64,000 nucleotides of DNA from Koleobacter methoxysyntrophicus (GCF_017301615.1 NZ_CP059066.1:2277001-2341000), one strand, 5' to 3'; shown: positions 17,490 through 27,210, numbered from the stretch's first letter. Numbers and translations are program-made. Notes: a model not told the origin generated them from the letters alone.

Positions 17490-20400
17490 TTGTACTTGAA
17501 AGCCCTTGAAATGTACGGATTTAAATCCTTTGCTGATAAAATCAGGTTGGAGTTTAATCCCGGGATAACGGCTATAGTAGGTCCTAATGGAAGCGGAAAA
17601 AGCAATATAGCTGATGCCGTTAGATGGGTATTAGGGGAGCAAAGTGCAAAGGTGTTGAGGGGTTCTAAGATGGAAGATGTGATTTTTGCAGGGAGTGATA
17701 GAAGAAAGCCTCTTGGAATTGCAGAGGTTTCTATTACAATCGATAATTCCAGCGGGTTTCTCCCAGTAGATTATAGTGAAGTAACTATAACGAGAAGGGT
17801 ATTCAGGTCAGGAGAAAGTGAATATTATCTGAATAAAACGAACTGCCGTCTTAAAGACATAAACGAATTGTTGATGGATACTGGCATAGGCAAAGAAGGT
17901 TATTCTATAATCGGCCAGGGGAAGATAGAAGAAATACTAAGTGTTAAATCTGAAGACAGGAGGCATATTTTTGAGGAAGTAGCGGGCATAGTCAAATACA
18001 AATCGAGGAAAGAAGAGGCAGAAAAAAAATTGGAGGATACAAAACAAAATATTATAAGGATAAATGACATTATTGAAGAACTACAGTTTCAATTAATCCC
18101 TTTAAAAGAACAGGCAGAAAGAGCCAGAAGGTATAATGAATTGTCAGCTAAGCTAAAAACATTAGAAGTCAATTTATACATAAATAGGTTAGAAGAACTC
18201 AAAGATGTTTTACAAGAATATGAAAAGAATTCTGCGGAAATAAAAAGCGAATATGAAAAAACAAAAGATTATATCCATAAGCTGGAAGCAGAAGTGATAG
18301 AGAAATCCAAGGAATTAAATGCTGTAGAAGGAGAAATTTATGGAATCCAGAGTAAAATGTATAATTATTCAGGAGAATTTGAAAAAGTACAGGCCCAAAT
18401 AGAAAGAAGCCTCGAAAAGCTTAAAGATTTTAAAAACCATATTTCAGAGAATCAAAAAAGAAAAGAGGCATTGGAGAATAAGCTTGAAGATTTAAAAAAA
18501 GACTTAGATAATCAGGCTGCTGAGTTTGAGGATTTAATAACAAAGTTAAATAAGAAAGAACTGGCTTTAGAAACTAAAACAGAAGAACTAGAGGAAATAG
18601 AAAAATCCCTGTTCGAAGAGGAACGATGGATTGAGGATAACAAAGGTGAGATTATAGAGCTCTTAAATGCTATTTCAGAAAAAAAGAACAACCTAGTAGG
18701 CAGTCAAACCTTTTTGGATGGTTTAATTAAAAGGCGCTGCAGCATCGAAGAAGAGTTGCAGAAATTGGCTAAAAATAAGAAAAACCTGAAGAGTTCTTTA
18801 GGTAAGAACAAGAGCAGATTAGAACATCTTAAGGAACTAATTGGTAAAATCTCGAATACAAATAGTGATTACGAGAATGAACAAAGAAAAATCGAGAGAC
18901 TTTTAAAAGACCTAGAAACTGAAATAAAAGACCTGAATATAAAGAAAAACCAAAAAGAATCCAGATTAAAGCTTTTGAATGAAATGGAACAGGATTATAT
19001 GGGGTTTAATAAAGGTGTTAGGAATTTATTAAAGGAAATACATAAAGAACCCCATTTAATGAAAGGGTTTTGTGGTGTAATTGCCCAATTGATAAATACA
19101 GAAAAAAAATATGAATTAGCCATTGAGACAGCCCTTGGTTCTTCTTTGCAAAATGTTGTAACAGATACTGAGGAAGATGCAAAAAAGATAATAGATTTTT
19201 TGAAAAGGAAGCATTTAGGTCGAGTTACCTTTTTGCCCATTAATGTAATCAAACCGAAAGATTTTGGCGATAAAGAGAACAGTTTTAAAAATATTAGAGG
19301 ATACATAGCTGTTGCTGCAGATATTGTTAAGTATGACTTAAAGTATGCATCTGTAATTAGGAATCTTTTAGGAAGGGTCGTTGTTGCTGAAGATCTGGAT
19401 GCAGCTCTTAATATAGCCAAAAAAAGCGGCTTTAATTTCAAAATTGTAACCCTGGAAGGAGATGTCATAAACCCAGGGGGGGCTATGACAGGTGGCAGCA
19501 GGATTAAACATACTTATTTACTAGGCAGAAACAGGGAGATAAAGGAAATAAAGAAATATTTACAGGAATTAAATGTTAAGATTGATAATTGTGAAATGAA
19601 AAAAAATAATCTTGTAAGCAAATTAGATTCAATTAAATCAAGTATATCAGCGAATAATGATAAGATTTATGAATTAGAATTAGAATTTAATATTTTGCAA
19701 AAAGAAAATCAGGGCATTTTGAAAGAACAGCAGGATATAGAAGAGAGGCAGCATATTTTAACTAAAGAATTAAACCAACTAAAGCAGGAATGTACCGATA
19801 CTAATAGTTATATTTCATCATTAACAAGTGAATTGCAATTTAAAGAAACGGAAAGTAAAAAACTGCAGGAAAGGGTAATTGAATCTCAAAGTAGATTAAG
19901 AATCAAAAGGGAAAGTAGAGAAAAAATTTCCCAGGAAAAGACTGAATTAAAAATACAAATTGCTTCATTAAAACAAGAGGAAGTGAGATTAACTGAAAAC
20001 TTAAAAAGGTTGGAAAGAGAAATAGAAGGTATAAAAGATGAACTTAACAGAACGAAAAAGGAAATCGATAATAGCCATTTATTAATGAGGGTTATTCAAG
20101 AAAATTTAAAGAATTATGAGAAACAAAAAAATGATATTACAAACAAGATAAACACATTTAACAAATCTTTTGATGAGTTTAATTCAAAGAAACAGGAATA
20201 TAAGGATGAGATAGCCAGGATAAATTTTCAGATCAAAAAATTAAACAATAGTTTAAACCAATTACAGGACAAGTTGCATAAAGTTGAAATGAACCAAACT
20301 AAGTATCAAATAGAAGCCCAGAATCTGGAAAACGCCTTATGGGAAAAGTATAATTTGAATTGTATAGATGCATTAAGTTTTAAAAAGGAAATAACTTCAA

Positions 20401-21053
20401 AAAAAGGATCAATAAAAGAAATAGAGGACTTAAAATCAAGGATGAAGGATTTAGGTCAGGTAAATCTGGGAGCAATAGAGGAGTATAACCGCCTTAAAGA
20501 AAGGTATGAATTTTTAAATAAGCAGAAGATGGATTTGATAGATGCACAAAATTATCTATATGAAGTTATAAAGGAAATTACTAAAAAGATGGAAATACAA
20601 TTTGTTGAATGCTTTAAAATCCTGAATAATAATTTCAATGATGTTTTTAAAGAGCTTTTTGATGGGGGAAAAGCAATGATAATCTTGGATGACCCGGAGA
20701 ACCCTTTAGAATCAGGTATAGAAATTGCCGCACAGCCTCCGGGGAAAAAACTTCAAAACCTGTCTCTGCTTTCTGGAGGAGAAAGGGCATTAACGGCAAT
20801 AGCGTTGTTATTTGCAATTTTAAAGTATAAACCTACTCCTTTTTGTATCCTAGATGAAATTGAAGCGTCTCTGGATGACACAAATGTGGAGCGGTTTGCA
20901 AAATATTTGGTTGAATTTTCTAAAGAGACTCAGTTTATCGTTATAACCCACAGAAAAGGTACCATGGAAGTAGCGGAAACCTTATACGGTATTACAATGG
21001 AAGAGACAGCAACATCTAAATTAGTATCTGTAAAATTGGAAGAGGCCAGTTAA
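17490..21053 (+). CDS. smc: chromosome segregation protein SMC
   Basis: SMC is the ATPase of the condensin complex with ScpA and ScpB and compacts and aligns the chromosome arms. The 1187-residue protein has the Walker A GPNGSGKSN near residues 31-39, a long coiled coil to about residue 500, a hinge near residues 515-670 (GFCGVIAQLI to NPGGAMTGGS), a second coiled coil, the signature LLSGGERALTA and Walker B FCILDEIEASLDD near the end. I favour TTG at 17490 (YLKALEMYGFKSF); AAGGGTGAT is well placed for it, while a GTG at 17481 and an ATG at 17484 lie inside that site. Confidence 0.97.
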   Translation: MYLKALEMYGFKSFADKIRLEFNPGITAIVGPNGSGKSNIADAVRWVLGEQSAKVLRGSKMEDVIFAGSDRRKPLGIAEVSITIDNSSGFLPVDYSEVTITRRVFRSGESEYYLNKTNCRLKDINELLMDTGIGKEGYSIIGQGKIEEILSVKSEDRRHIFEEVAGIVKYKSRKEEAEKKLEDTKQNIIRINDIIEELQFQLIPLKEQAERARRYNELSAKLKTLEVNLYINRLEELKDVLQEYEKNSAEIKSEYEKTKDYIHKLEAEVIEKSKELNAVEGEIYGIQSKMYNYSGEFEKVQAQIERSLEKLKDFKNHISENQKRKEALENKLEDLKKDLDNQAAEFEDLITKLNKKELALETKTEELEEIEKSLFEEERWIEDNKGEIIELLNAISEKKNNLVGSQTFLDGLIKRRCSIEEELQKLAKNKKNLKSSLGKNKSRLEHLKELIGKISNTNSDYENEQRKIERLLKDLETEIKDLNIKKNQKESRLKLLNEMEQDYMGFNKGVRNLLKEIHKEPHLMKGFCGVIAQLINTEKKYELAIETALGSSLQNVVTDTEEDAKKIIDFLKRKHLGRVTFLPINVIKPKDFGDKENSFKNIRGYIAVAADIVKYDLKYASVIRNLLGRVVVAEDLDAALNIAKKSGFNFKIVTLEGDVINPGGAMTGGSRIKHTYLLGRNREIKEIKKYLQELNVKIDNCEMKKNNLVSKLDSIKSSISANNDKIYELELEFNILQKENQGILKEQQDIEERQHILTKELNQLKQECTDTNSYISSLTSELQFKETESKKLQERVIESQSRLRIKRESREKISQEKTELKIQIASLKQEEVRLTENLKRLEREIEGIKDELNRTKKEIDNSHLLMRVIQENLKNYEKQKNDITNKINTFNKSFDEFNSKKQEYKDEIARINFQIKKLNNSLNQLQDKLHKVEMNQTKYQIEAQNLENALWEKYNLNCIDALSFKKEITSKKGSIKEIEDLKSRMKDLGQVNLGAIEEYNRLKERYEFLNKQKMDLIDAQNYLYEVIKEITKKMEIQFVECFKILNNNFNDVFKELFDGGKAMIILDDPENPLESGIEIAAQPPGKKLQNLSLLSGGERALTAIALLFAILKYKPTPFCILDEIEASLDDTNVERFAKYLVEFSKETQFIVITHRKGTMEVAETLYGITMEETATSKLVSVKLEEAS

Positions 21054-21069
21054 AAGGAGGTTTTGCGAA

Positions 21070-21978
21070 TTGCCCAAAATTTTTTTTGAGAAATTAAAAG
21101 ATAGCCTGTTAAAAACAAAAAAGAATATAATAGAAAAAATAGAAGGGCTTTTTTCATTGCACCCTACTATAAATGACGATTTCCTTGAGGAGTTAGAAGA
21201 AATATTAATATACTGTGATATAGGAGTAAATGCAACTCTGCAGATTATAGAAAAATTGAAGGATAGAGTGAAAGAATCAGGAGTAAAAACCCCGGATGAA
21301 GTAGTTGAAACATTGAAAACAATCATAAGAGAACTGTTAGAAACGAAATACCGCGGTATTTCTAAAGATTATCCATTAGTGATTATGGTAGTAGGGGTAA
21401 ATGGAGTAGGGAAGACAACGACTATAGGTAAGTTGGCTTATAAATACAAAAAAGAAGGGAAAAAGGTATTATTGGCAGCAGGAGACACCTTTAGGGCTGC
21501 TGCTGTTGATCAGCTTGAAATATGGAGCCAGAGGGCAGGTATTAACATGATCAAACACAGTGAGGGTTCTGACCCTGCGGCGGTTATCTATGATGCCATT
21601 TATGCTGCAAAAGCAAGAAATGTGGATGTATTAATTTGTGATACAGCGGGGAGACTTCATAACAAAAAGAATTTGATGGAAGAACTCAAGAAAATAAAAA
21701 GGGTTATTATGAGGGAATTCCCGGAAGCATCAAAAGAAACGTTGTTAGTTATCGATGCTACTACAGGTCAAAATGCCCTTGCCCAGGCGAGGTTATTTAA
21801 AGACTCTGTTGGCATAGACGGAATTGCTTTAACAAAACTAGATGGAACAGCTAAAGGCGGGATTATAATAGCAGTTGCACTAGAATTAGATATTCCTGTA
21901 AAACTGGTTGGAATAGGAGAGAACATTGATGACCTTCAAGAATTTAGTCCAGAAGATTTTGTTAATGCTTTGTTTTGA
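21070..21978 (+). CDS. ftsY: signal recognition particle receptor FtsY
   Basis: FtsY is the SRP-GTPase receptor that docks ribosome-nascent chain complexes at the membrane. The 302-residue product has a short N-terminal part, an N domain, then G motifs VNGVGKTTTIGKL near residue 117, DTFRAAAVDQL near residue 142, DTAGRLHNK near residue 192 and TKLDGTAKGG near residue 256. The long acidic A domain of E. coli is absent, as in most Firmicutes. The TTG start follows AAGGAGG by nine bases. It is 16 bases after smc, a conserved pair. Confidence 0.97.
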   Translation: MPKIFFEKLKDSLLKTKKNIIEKIEGLFSLHPTINDDFLEELEEILIYCDIGVNATLQIIEKLKDRVKESGVKTPDEVVETLKTIIRELLETKYRGISKDYPLVIMVVGVNGVGKTTTIGKLAYKYKKEGKKVLLAAGDTFRAAAVDQLEIWSQRAGINMIKHSEGSDPAAVIYDAIYAAKARNVDVLICDTAGRLHNKKNLMEELKKIKRVIMREFPEASKETLLVIDATTGQNALAQARLFKDSVGIDGIALTKLDGTAKGGIIIAVALELDIPVKLVGIGENIDDLQEFSPEDFVNALF

Positions 21979-21995
21979 TGGATTCTAAATATATA

Positions 21996-22024
21996 TTGAC
22001 TTTTTTATGTTATGAGGATAAAAT
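21996..22024 (+). promoter_or_regulatory. candidate sigma-A promoter of ylxM-ffh
   Basis: TTGACT and TAAAAT are 17 bases apart, about 27 bases before the ylxM ATG. Confidence 0.55.
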
Positions 22025-22051
22025 AACAATGTAAAGGAGTTTACCTTAACA

Positions 22052-22441
22052 ATGGCCGGAAATAGGGGCAGTGAGAATAAAGATGAAAGAATACAAAAAT
22101 TTTTAGAGATTAATCTTTTATATGATTTTTATGGAAAACTGTTAACTAAAAGGCAATCAGAATTTATTGAGTTATACTATAACCACGATTTATCTCTCGG
22201 TGAAATTGCAGAACAGTATTCAATAAGCAGACAGGGTGTTTATGATATATTAAAACGGGCAGAGAAAATTTTAGAAAACTACGAAAAAAAATTAGGGTTA
22301 GTAGAAAAATTCCAATTGCAAAAACAAAAATTATCAAAGCTCTATAAAATGTTGATAAAACTTCAGAATGTAATAGAGGAAAAGGAAAAGGCCTTAGAGG
22401 AAATTAGCAGGATAAAAGAATATTTGGAAGAGGTCATATAG
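22052..22441 (+). CDS. ylxM: YlxM/p13-like helix-turn-helix protein
   Basis: The YlxM (UPF0122) family is found just before ffh in Firmicutes and Mollicutes and has been linked to SRP function. The 129-residue protein has a sigma-70 region-4-like helix-turn-helix near residues 33-70 (LTKRQSEFIELYYNHDLSLGEIAE then SISRQGVYDILKRAE), followed by a charged helical C-terminal half. AAAGGAG lies upstream of the ATG. Thirty-four bases separate it from ffh. DNA binding is plausible from the fold but not shown by sequence. Confidence 0.92.
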   Translation: MAGNRGSENKDERIQKFLEINLLYDFYGKLLTKRQSEFIELYYNHDLSLGEIAEQYSISRQGVYDILKRAEKILENYEKKLGLVEKFQLQKQKLSKLYKMLIKLQNVIEEKEKALEEISRIKEYLEEVI

Positions 22442-22475
22442 AAATCGTATGATTACCTAAACAGGGGGTAAAAAA

Positions 22476-23807
22476 ATGCTTTTTGAAGGATTAGCCCATA
22501 AACTCCAGGAGACATTAAGAAAATTAAAGGGAAAAGGGAAACTCTCTGAAGCTGATGTAAAGCAAGCTATGAGGGAAGTTAAGCTTGCATTACTGGAAGC
22601 AGATGTAAACTTTAAGGTTGTAAAGGACTTTATAAATTCTGTAACCGAAAGGGCTGTTGGTCAGGAAGTTATGATGAGTTTAACACCTGGTCAGCAAGTA
22701 ATAAAAGTTGTTAATGAAGCCCTTACAGAACTTATGGGCAAAACTAAAACAGATATAAATATTTCTTCAAAAGATTTAACAGTATTGATGTTGGTTGGTT
22801 TGCAAGGTTCCGGGAAAACAACTACTGCGGGCAAATTGGCTAATTACCTTAAAAAACAAGGACATTCCCCTTTACTGGTAGCAGGTGATATCTACAGGCC
22901 TGCAGCTATAAAACAGCTGCAGATAATTGGAGAAAAAGCTGAAATACCCGTGTTTGCCATGGGTGATAAAAATAAACCGGTAAATATTATTAAAAGGTCT
23001 TTAGAATTTGCCAGGTCAAAAGGTTTAAATATCGTTATCATAGATACAGCAGGTAGACTTCATATCAATGACGAATTAATGGAAGAATTAAAAGAAATCA
23101 AATTAGAAGTGGAGCCTGATGAAATTTTATTAGTGGTAGATGCAATGACAGGTCAGGATGCTGTAAATATAGCTCAAACCTTTAATTATCAACTGAGTCT
23201 GGATGGTGTAATTTTGACTAAACTGGATGGAGACACCAGAGGAGGGGCAGCTCTTTCCATTAAAGCAGTTACTAATTGCCCTATTAAATTTATAGGAGTT
23301 GGAGAAAAACTTGAAGATATTGAACCGTTTCATCCGGACAGAATGGCATCCAGAATATTGGGTATGGGTGATGTGCTGACTTTAATCGAAAAGGCTCAGG
23401 TTAACATTGATTTAGAAAAGGCTAAGGAATTTGAGAAACGATTAAAAAACCAACAATTTACTTTCGAAGATTTTCTGGAACAATTACAATATGTTAAAGA
23501 AATGGGACCTATAAGTCATATCATGGAAATGATACCGGGTTTTAATTCCGGTAAATTAAAAGGGTTAAATGTTGATGATAAGGAACTGGTAAAAATTGAA
23601 GCGATTATTAATTCTATGACAAAACAGGAACGAATGGATCCATCAATAATAAACGGAAGCAGGAGGAAAAGAATTGCTCGTGGGAGCGGCACTAAAGTTC
23701 AGGATGTAAACAGATTATTAAAACAGTTTTTCCAAACAAAAAAGATTATAAAGCAATTTGGAGAAATGGAAAAGGGATATAAAAAACGGAAATTCCCATT
23801 TTTTTAA
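22476..23807 (+). CDS. ffh: signal recognition particle protein Ffh
   Basis: Ffh is the GTPase of the signal recognition particle; it binds signal sequences and the 4.5S/6S RNA and interacts with FtsY. The 443-residue protein has an N domain, G motifs [15 protein letters not shown] near residue 107, DTAGRLHIN near residue 190 and [10 protein letters not shown] near residue 248, and a Met-rich M domain from about residue 300 with the RNA-binding segment [12 protein letters not shown] near residue 392. It starts at the ATG after AGGGGGTAAAAA. Confidence 0.98.
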   Translation: MLFEGLAHKLQETLRKLKGKGKLSEADVKQAMREVKLALLEADVNFKVVKDFINSVTERAVGQEVMMSLTPGQQVIKVVNEALTELMGKTKTDINISSKDLTVLMLVGLQGSGKTTTAGKLANYLKKQGHSPLLVAGDIYRPAAIKQLQIIGEKAEIPVFAMGDKNKPVNIIKRSLEFARSKGLNIVIIDTAGRLHINDELMEELKEIKLEVEPDEILLVVDAMTGQDAVNIAQTFNYQLSLDGVILTKLDGDTRGGAALSIKAVTNCPIKFIGVGEKLEDIEPFHPDRMASRILGMGDVLTLIEKAQVNIDLEKAKEFEKRLKNQQFTFEDFLEQLQYVKEMGPISHIMEMIPGFNSGKLKGLNVDDKELVKIEAIINSMTKQERMDPSIINGSRRKRIARGSGTKVQDVNRLLKQFFQTKKIIKQFGEMEKGYKKRKFPFF

Positions 23808-23860
23808 GCAACGTACAGATTATGTTCAATAAATTCAGATTTAAAAAGGAGGTGAAAGGT

Positions 23861-24142
23861 TTGGCCGTTAAAATTAGGTTAAAGAGGATGGGAGCTAAAA
23901 AAGCCCCTTTTTATCGGTTAGTTGTAGCCGATTCAAGAATGCCTAGGGATGGCAGGTTTATTGAGGAAATTGGATATTATAATCCCGTTTCTCAACCTGC
24001 TCAACTCAATATAAATAGCGAAAAAGCTATCGAATGGCTGAAAAAAGGTGCTCAACCATCTGATACCGTAAAAAACCTTTTTAGAAAGAACGGTATATAT
24101 AAGGAACTACAGGAGTTAAAAAATAGGGAAGAAGACATATAG
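23861..24142 (+). CDS. rpsP: 30S ribosomal protein S16
   Basis: S16 is a small-subunit protein needed for 30S assembly. The 93-residue product begins [19 protein letters not shown], the family signature. I chose the TTG at 23861 because AAGGAGGTGAAAGG lies just before it and homologues start there; the frame stays open upstream for 13 codons, which are not part of the protein. ffh-rpsP-khpA-ylqD-rimM-trmD-rplS is a conserved order. Confidence 0.97.
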   Translation: MAVKIRLKRMGAKKAPFYRLVVADSRMPRDGRFIEEIGYYNPVSQPAQLNINSEKAIEWLKKGAQPSDTVKNLFRKNGIYKELQELKNREEDI

Positions 24143-24158
24143 TTAGGGGGTGTACTTA

Positions 24159-24389
24159 TTGAAGGACCTTGTAGAAATCCTTGCGAAGGCTCTTGTAGAT
24201 CATCCTGAAGAAGTTCAGGTGAACCAGGTTGAAGGAGAACAATCGATTATACTGGAATTAAGGGTATCCCAGGAGGATATGGGTAAGGTAATTGGGAAAC
24301 AAGGCAGGATTGCCAAGGCTATAAGAACACTGGTTAAAGCAGCTGCAGCAAAAGAAGGTAAAAGGGTTGTCGTTGAAATAATACAATGA
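24159..24389 (+). CDS. khpA: KH-domain RNA-binding protein KhpA
   Basis: KhpA (YlqC) is a single KH-domain RNA-binding protein that works with KhpB and affects cell size in Gram-positive bacteria. The 76-residue product has the KH loop GKVIGKQGRIAKAIRTL near residues 42-58. TTG at 24159 (MKDLVEILAKALVDHP) has AGGGGGTG at good distance; an in-frame GTG at 24150 overlaps that ribosome site. It follows rpsP by 16 bases and is followed by a strong terminator. Confidence 0.94.
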   Translation: MKDLVEILAKALVDHPEEVQVNQVEGEQSIILELRVSQEDMGKVIGKQGRIAKAIRTLVKAAAAKEGKRVVVEIIQ

Positions 24390-24408
24390 AATCCCTAAGA
24401 TTACAGCC

Positions 24409-24437
24409 AAGGGTTAGGAAAAACCTAACCCTTTTTA
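24409..24437 (+). terminator. intrinsic terminator after khpA
   Basis: AAGGGTTAGG pairs perfectly with CCTAACCCTT around a five-A loop and is followed by TTT. It lies inside the conserved rpsP-rimM cluster, so it may attenuate rather than end transcription. Confidence 0.85.
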
Positions 24438-24458
24438 TTCAGGGAGGTGAATGGTGTT

Positions 24459-24833
24459 TTGGAGGTAATGAAGGTGATCTGTCCTGTAAATGTAAAGGTT
24501 AGGGTAACACCAAATTTCAAATCAGCGTTAACTAGTGAGATACAGGATGCCCTTAAAAAGCTAGAACTGGAAATACAGCAGTTAGATTTTCAGCTGAAAA
24601 GACAAAAATCATCCCAAACAAAAGAAGCCCTGGAAAAGGAGAAACAAAAGAGGTTAGATACAAAATTAAACCTAATGGAAAAGCTAAAAAAAATACCCGA
24701 AATAGAGGACGGTGAAGAGATTATCCAGGGAACTATTAATGGAATAATAGAAGTTAAGCCGGGAGATAGCTGGAGTTCACTGTTAGGACGGGAAATTGTT
24801 TTGCAAGATGGTTTGGTAAAAGAACTCAGGTAA
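24459..24833 (+). CDS. ylqD: YlqD family protein
   Basis: YlqD proteins are small, of unknown function, and encoded between khpA and rimM in Firmicutes. The product of about 124 residues has a short N-terminal strand region, a charged coiled coil near residues 20-80, and a C-terminal small beta domain ending EIVLQDGLVKELR. GGGAGGTGA is eight bases before TTG at 24459; an in-frame GTG at 24447 overlaps that site, and ATG at 24468 is also possible. The stop precedes rimM by about ten bases. Confidence 0.82.
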   Translation: MEVMKVICPVNVKVRVTPNFKSALTSEIQDALKKLELEIQQLDFQLKRQKSSQTKEALEKEKQKRLDTKLNLMEKLKKIPEIEDGEEIIQGTINGIIEVKPGDSWSSLLGREIVLQDGLVKELR

Positions 24834-24844
24834 GGGTGGAGAAA

Positions 24845-25348
24845 ATGAATTATTTAATTGTAGGGAAGATATTATCTACCCAAGGCAATAAAGGGGAAGT
24901 AAAGGTTTGGCCATTAACTGATGATATAACCCGGTTTGAGAAGCTTAAAACTGTTTATATAGATATAGAAAACAAACTTCAGCCCTTCGGAATTGAAAGG
25001 GTTTGGTACCATAAAAATTTTATTATATTAAAGTTTTTGAGCATAAATACAATAGAAGAAGGCCAAAAACTTAAAAACTGTTATATTAAAATCAGAAAAG
25101 AAGATGCAATAAAGCTGCCTCCGGGTCATTATTTCTTATTTGAGATAATTGATAGTAAAGTGATAACTGTAAATGGGGAATTTCTTGGTATAATAACGGA
25201 AATAATCAAGACAGGAAGCAATGATGTATATGTAGTAAAACAAAGAAGTGGCAAAGAAATATATATTCCTGCTATAAAAGAAGTTGTGAAAGAAATCGAT
25301 ATAAAAAACAAGATAGTTAAAATAGAACTTCTTGAGGGGCTGGTTTAA
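24845..25348 (+). CDS. rimM: ribosome maturation factor RimM
   Basis: RimM binds S19 and helps fold the 30S head. The 167-residue protein has the N-terminal motif YLIVGKILSTQGNKGEVKVWPLTD near residues 3-26 and a C-terminal PRC-barrel-like half (YVVKQRSGKEIYIPAI). ATG at 24845 follows AAGGGTGGAG; GTG at 24836 is an alternative that lies inside that site. Its stop touches the trmD start, so the two are coupled. Confidence 0.95.
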   Translation: MNYLIVGKILSTQGNKGEVKVWPLTDDITRFEKLKTVYIDIENKLQPFGIERVWYHKNFIILKFLSINTIEEGQKLKNCYIKIRKEDAIKLPPGHYFLFEIIDSKVITVNGEFLGIITEIIKTGSNDVYVVKQRSGKEIYIPAIKEVVKEIDIKNKIVKIELLEGLV

Positions 25349-26116
25349 ATGCTCATTATTGATATTTTGACCCTTTTCCCTCAGATGTTTTCGGGACCAT
25401 TTAGCGAAAGCATAATTAAAAGGGGCCAGGAAAAGGGCCTTATTAAAATAAATATTACTAACATAAGAGACTTTTCCAGGGATAAACATAAAAAAGTAGA
25501 TGATTACCCCTATGGTGGGGGTCCTGGAATGGTGATAAAACCAGAACCTGTTTTTGAAGCTGTAGAGTCTATACTAAAACAGCACAAGAGAGATGAGCAC
25601 TATCAGAAATGGATTATTTTAATGACTCCACAAGGTAAAGTATTCAATCAGAAAAAGGCAATGGAATTAGCGCAAAAACAGCACCTCATTATAATTTGTG
25701 GTCACTATGAAGGTATAGATGAAAGGGTTAGGCAATTTTTGGTTGATGAAGAAATTTCTATAGGGGATTATATACTGACAGGGGGAGAATTACCTGCAAT
25801 GGTCGTGGTGGATTGTGTGGCGCGACTTATACCGGGAATGTTAGGTGAAGAACAGTCCATAAAAGATGAATCTTTTACAAAAGGTATACTGGAATATCCC
25901 CAGTATACGAGACCAGAAGTTTATAGAGGATATAGGGTACCGGATATTCTTCTTTCGGGGAATCATAGAAAAATTTCCGAATGGAGAAGGTTAGAAGCAA
26001 TAAGAAGAACCTTTTTAAGAAGGCCCGATCTCCTTGATGATTACCCTTTAACACCAGAAGAAAAGGAATTCCTTATTCAATTGAGCCGAGAAGTGAAAAA
26101 AAACAAAAGTGGCTGA
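25349..26116 (+). CDS. trmD: tRNA (guanine(37)-N1)-methyltransferase TrmD
   Basis: TrmD methylates G37 next to the anticodon and so prevents +1 frameshifting. The 255-residue SPOUT enzyme has GGGPGMVIKPEP near residues 57-68, CGHYEGIDERV near residue 114 and the knot motif DYILTGGELPAMVVVD near residue 137. It begins at the ATG directly after the rimM stop. A promoter and leader for rplS follow. Confidence 0.97.
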   Translation: MLIIDILTLFPQMFSGPFSESIIKRGQEKGLIKINITNIRDFSRDKHKKVDDYPYGGGPGMVIKPEPVFEAVESILKQHKRDEHYQKWIILMTPQGKVFNQKKAMELAQKQHLIIICGHYEGIDERVRQFLVDEEISIGDYILTGGELPAMVVVDCVARLIPGMLGEEQSIKDESFTKGILEYPQYTRPEVYRGYRVPDILLSGNHRKISEWRRLEAIRRTFLRRPDLLDDYPLTPEEKEFLIQLSREVKKNKSG

Positions 26117-26123
26117 TTTCTGG

Positions 26124-26152
26124 TTGTTTTTTAAAAAGCAATGTGTTATAAT
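26124..26152 (+). promoter_or_regulatory. candidate sigma-A promoter of rplS
   Basis: TTGTTT and a consensus TATAAT are 17 bases apart. It would give an rplS leader of about 80 bases. Confidence 0.6.
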
Positions 26153-26159
26153 TATCCTT

Positions 26160-26239
26160 GGTTTTATAACGGGCGGTCCGCTATTCATCTGTATTTAGGT
26201 GGTGAATAAGAACGTCTATGATGGAAGGAGGTAAGGAAT
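26160..26239 (+). promoter_or_regulatory. candidate L19 autoregulatory leader RNA
   Basis: Between the promoter and the GTG of rplS lies an 80-base leader with a hairpin, ATTCATC pairing with GGTGAAT around about ten bases, and an upstream GCGGTCCGC inverted repeat. A conserved L19 leader RNA is known before rplS in Firmicutes. I judge by position and structure; the family was not confirmed. Confidence 0.4.
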
Positions 26240-26584
26240 GTGGATTTAATCAAAACTATCGAGATGGAGCATATGAAAAAAGAATTACCCGACTTTGCGC
26301 CAGGGGATACGGTAAAAGTTAATGTGAAAGTTATTGAAGGCGGAAAAGAAAGGATTCAGGCATATCAGGGAGTAGTAATCAGGAGAAGGGGTAGTGGTTT
26401 AAACGAAACCTTTACCGTTAGACGGATCTCATATGGAATAGGAATTGAAAGGACTTTTCCGATACATTCTCCAAAGATAGATAATATTGAAGTGATTAGA
26501 AAAGGAAAGGTAAGGAGAGCGAGGTTATATTACTTGAGAGAAAGGTCAGGAAAAGCTGCGAAGATTAAAGAAAAGAGGATATAA
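26240..26584 (+). CDS. rplS: 50S ribosomal protein L19
   Basis: L19 sits at the subunit interface. The 114-residue product has the family core [20 protein letters not shown] and [17 protein letters not shown]. The start is GTG at 26240 after GGAAGGAGGTAAGGAAT. It ends the rimM-trmD-rplS group and is followed by a perfect hairpin. Confidence 0.97.
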   Translation: MDLIKTIEMEHMKKELPDFAPGDTVKVNVKVIEGGKERIQAYQGVVIRRRGSGLNETFTVRRISYGIGIERTFPIHSPKIDNIEVIRKGKVRRARLYYLRERSGKAAKIKEKRI

Positions 26585-26593
26585 TATGCAATA

Positions 26594-26625
26594 TAGGGAC
26601 TGGATACAGTCCCTAATTATTATTT
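26594..26625 (+). terminator. hairpin after rplS
   Basis: TAGGGACTG pairs perfectly with CAGTCCCTA around a GATA loop. The tail is ATTATTATTT rather than a pure T run, so termination may be partial. Confidence 0.6.
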
Positions 26626-26664
26626 CAAATTTACTTTATAGCAATTTTGTTCGGAGGGATAATA

Positions 26665-27189
26665 ATGAATATAAAGAAAAAAAGTGAAGTTTTTGAATGG
26701 CTTCAGGCTATTTTAATTGCCGTAATATTAGCTTTGTTTATCAGGGCCTTTGTAGTAGAGATATTTCAAGTAGAAGGGGAATCTATGTTTCCCACCCTTT
26801 ATGATGGTGAAAGGCTTGCTGTGAATAAATTTATTTACAGGATAGGTTCTCCACAAAAAGGTGATATAATTGTATTTAAGTACCCTTCCGATCCTCGATT
26901 GGATTATATAAAAAGGGTAATAGCTGTGGAAGGAGACACCATTGAGATAAAAGAAGGAAAAGTGATAGTGAATGGTCAGGTTATGAAAGAAGAATATATA
27001 CAGGGAGAAACTCCTGGGAATTTTGGGCCGGAAAAGGTTCCGGAAAATCATGTATTTGTATTGGGGGATAACAGGAAAAATAGCAAAGATAGCAGATTCC
27101 CTTCAGTCGGCTATATACCTTTTAGAAACCTTAAAGGAAAAGCGTTTTTTGTTATATGGCCTATTAACAGATGGAGGATGCTAAATTAA
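26665..27189 (+). CDS. lepB: type I signal peptidase
   Basis: Signal peptidase I removes signal peptides from secreted proteins at the outer face of the membrane. The 174-residue protein has one N-terminal membrane helix near residues 12-32, the catalytic Ser in GESMFPTLYDGERLAV near residue 40, and the catalytic Lys in DYIKRVIAVEGDTIE near residue 82, followed by the LGDNRKNSKDSR box. ATG at 26665 follows CGGAGGGATAATA; an upstream in-frame start would add six residues and lacks a ribosome site. Confidence 0.96.
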   Translation: MNIKKKSEVFEWLQAILIAVILALFIRAFVVEIFQVEGESMFPTLYDGERLAVNKFIYRIGSPQKGDIIVFKYPSDPRLDYIKRVIAVEGDTIEIKEGKVIVNGQVMKEEYIQGETPGNFGPEKVPENHVFVLGDNRKNSKDSRFPSVGYIPFRNLKGKAFFVIWPINRWRMLN

Positions 27190-27210
27190 TGCAGGATCGG
27201 AGGGAATAAA

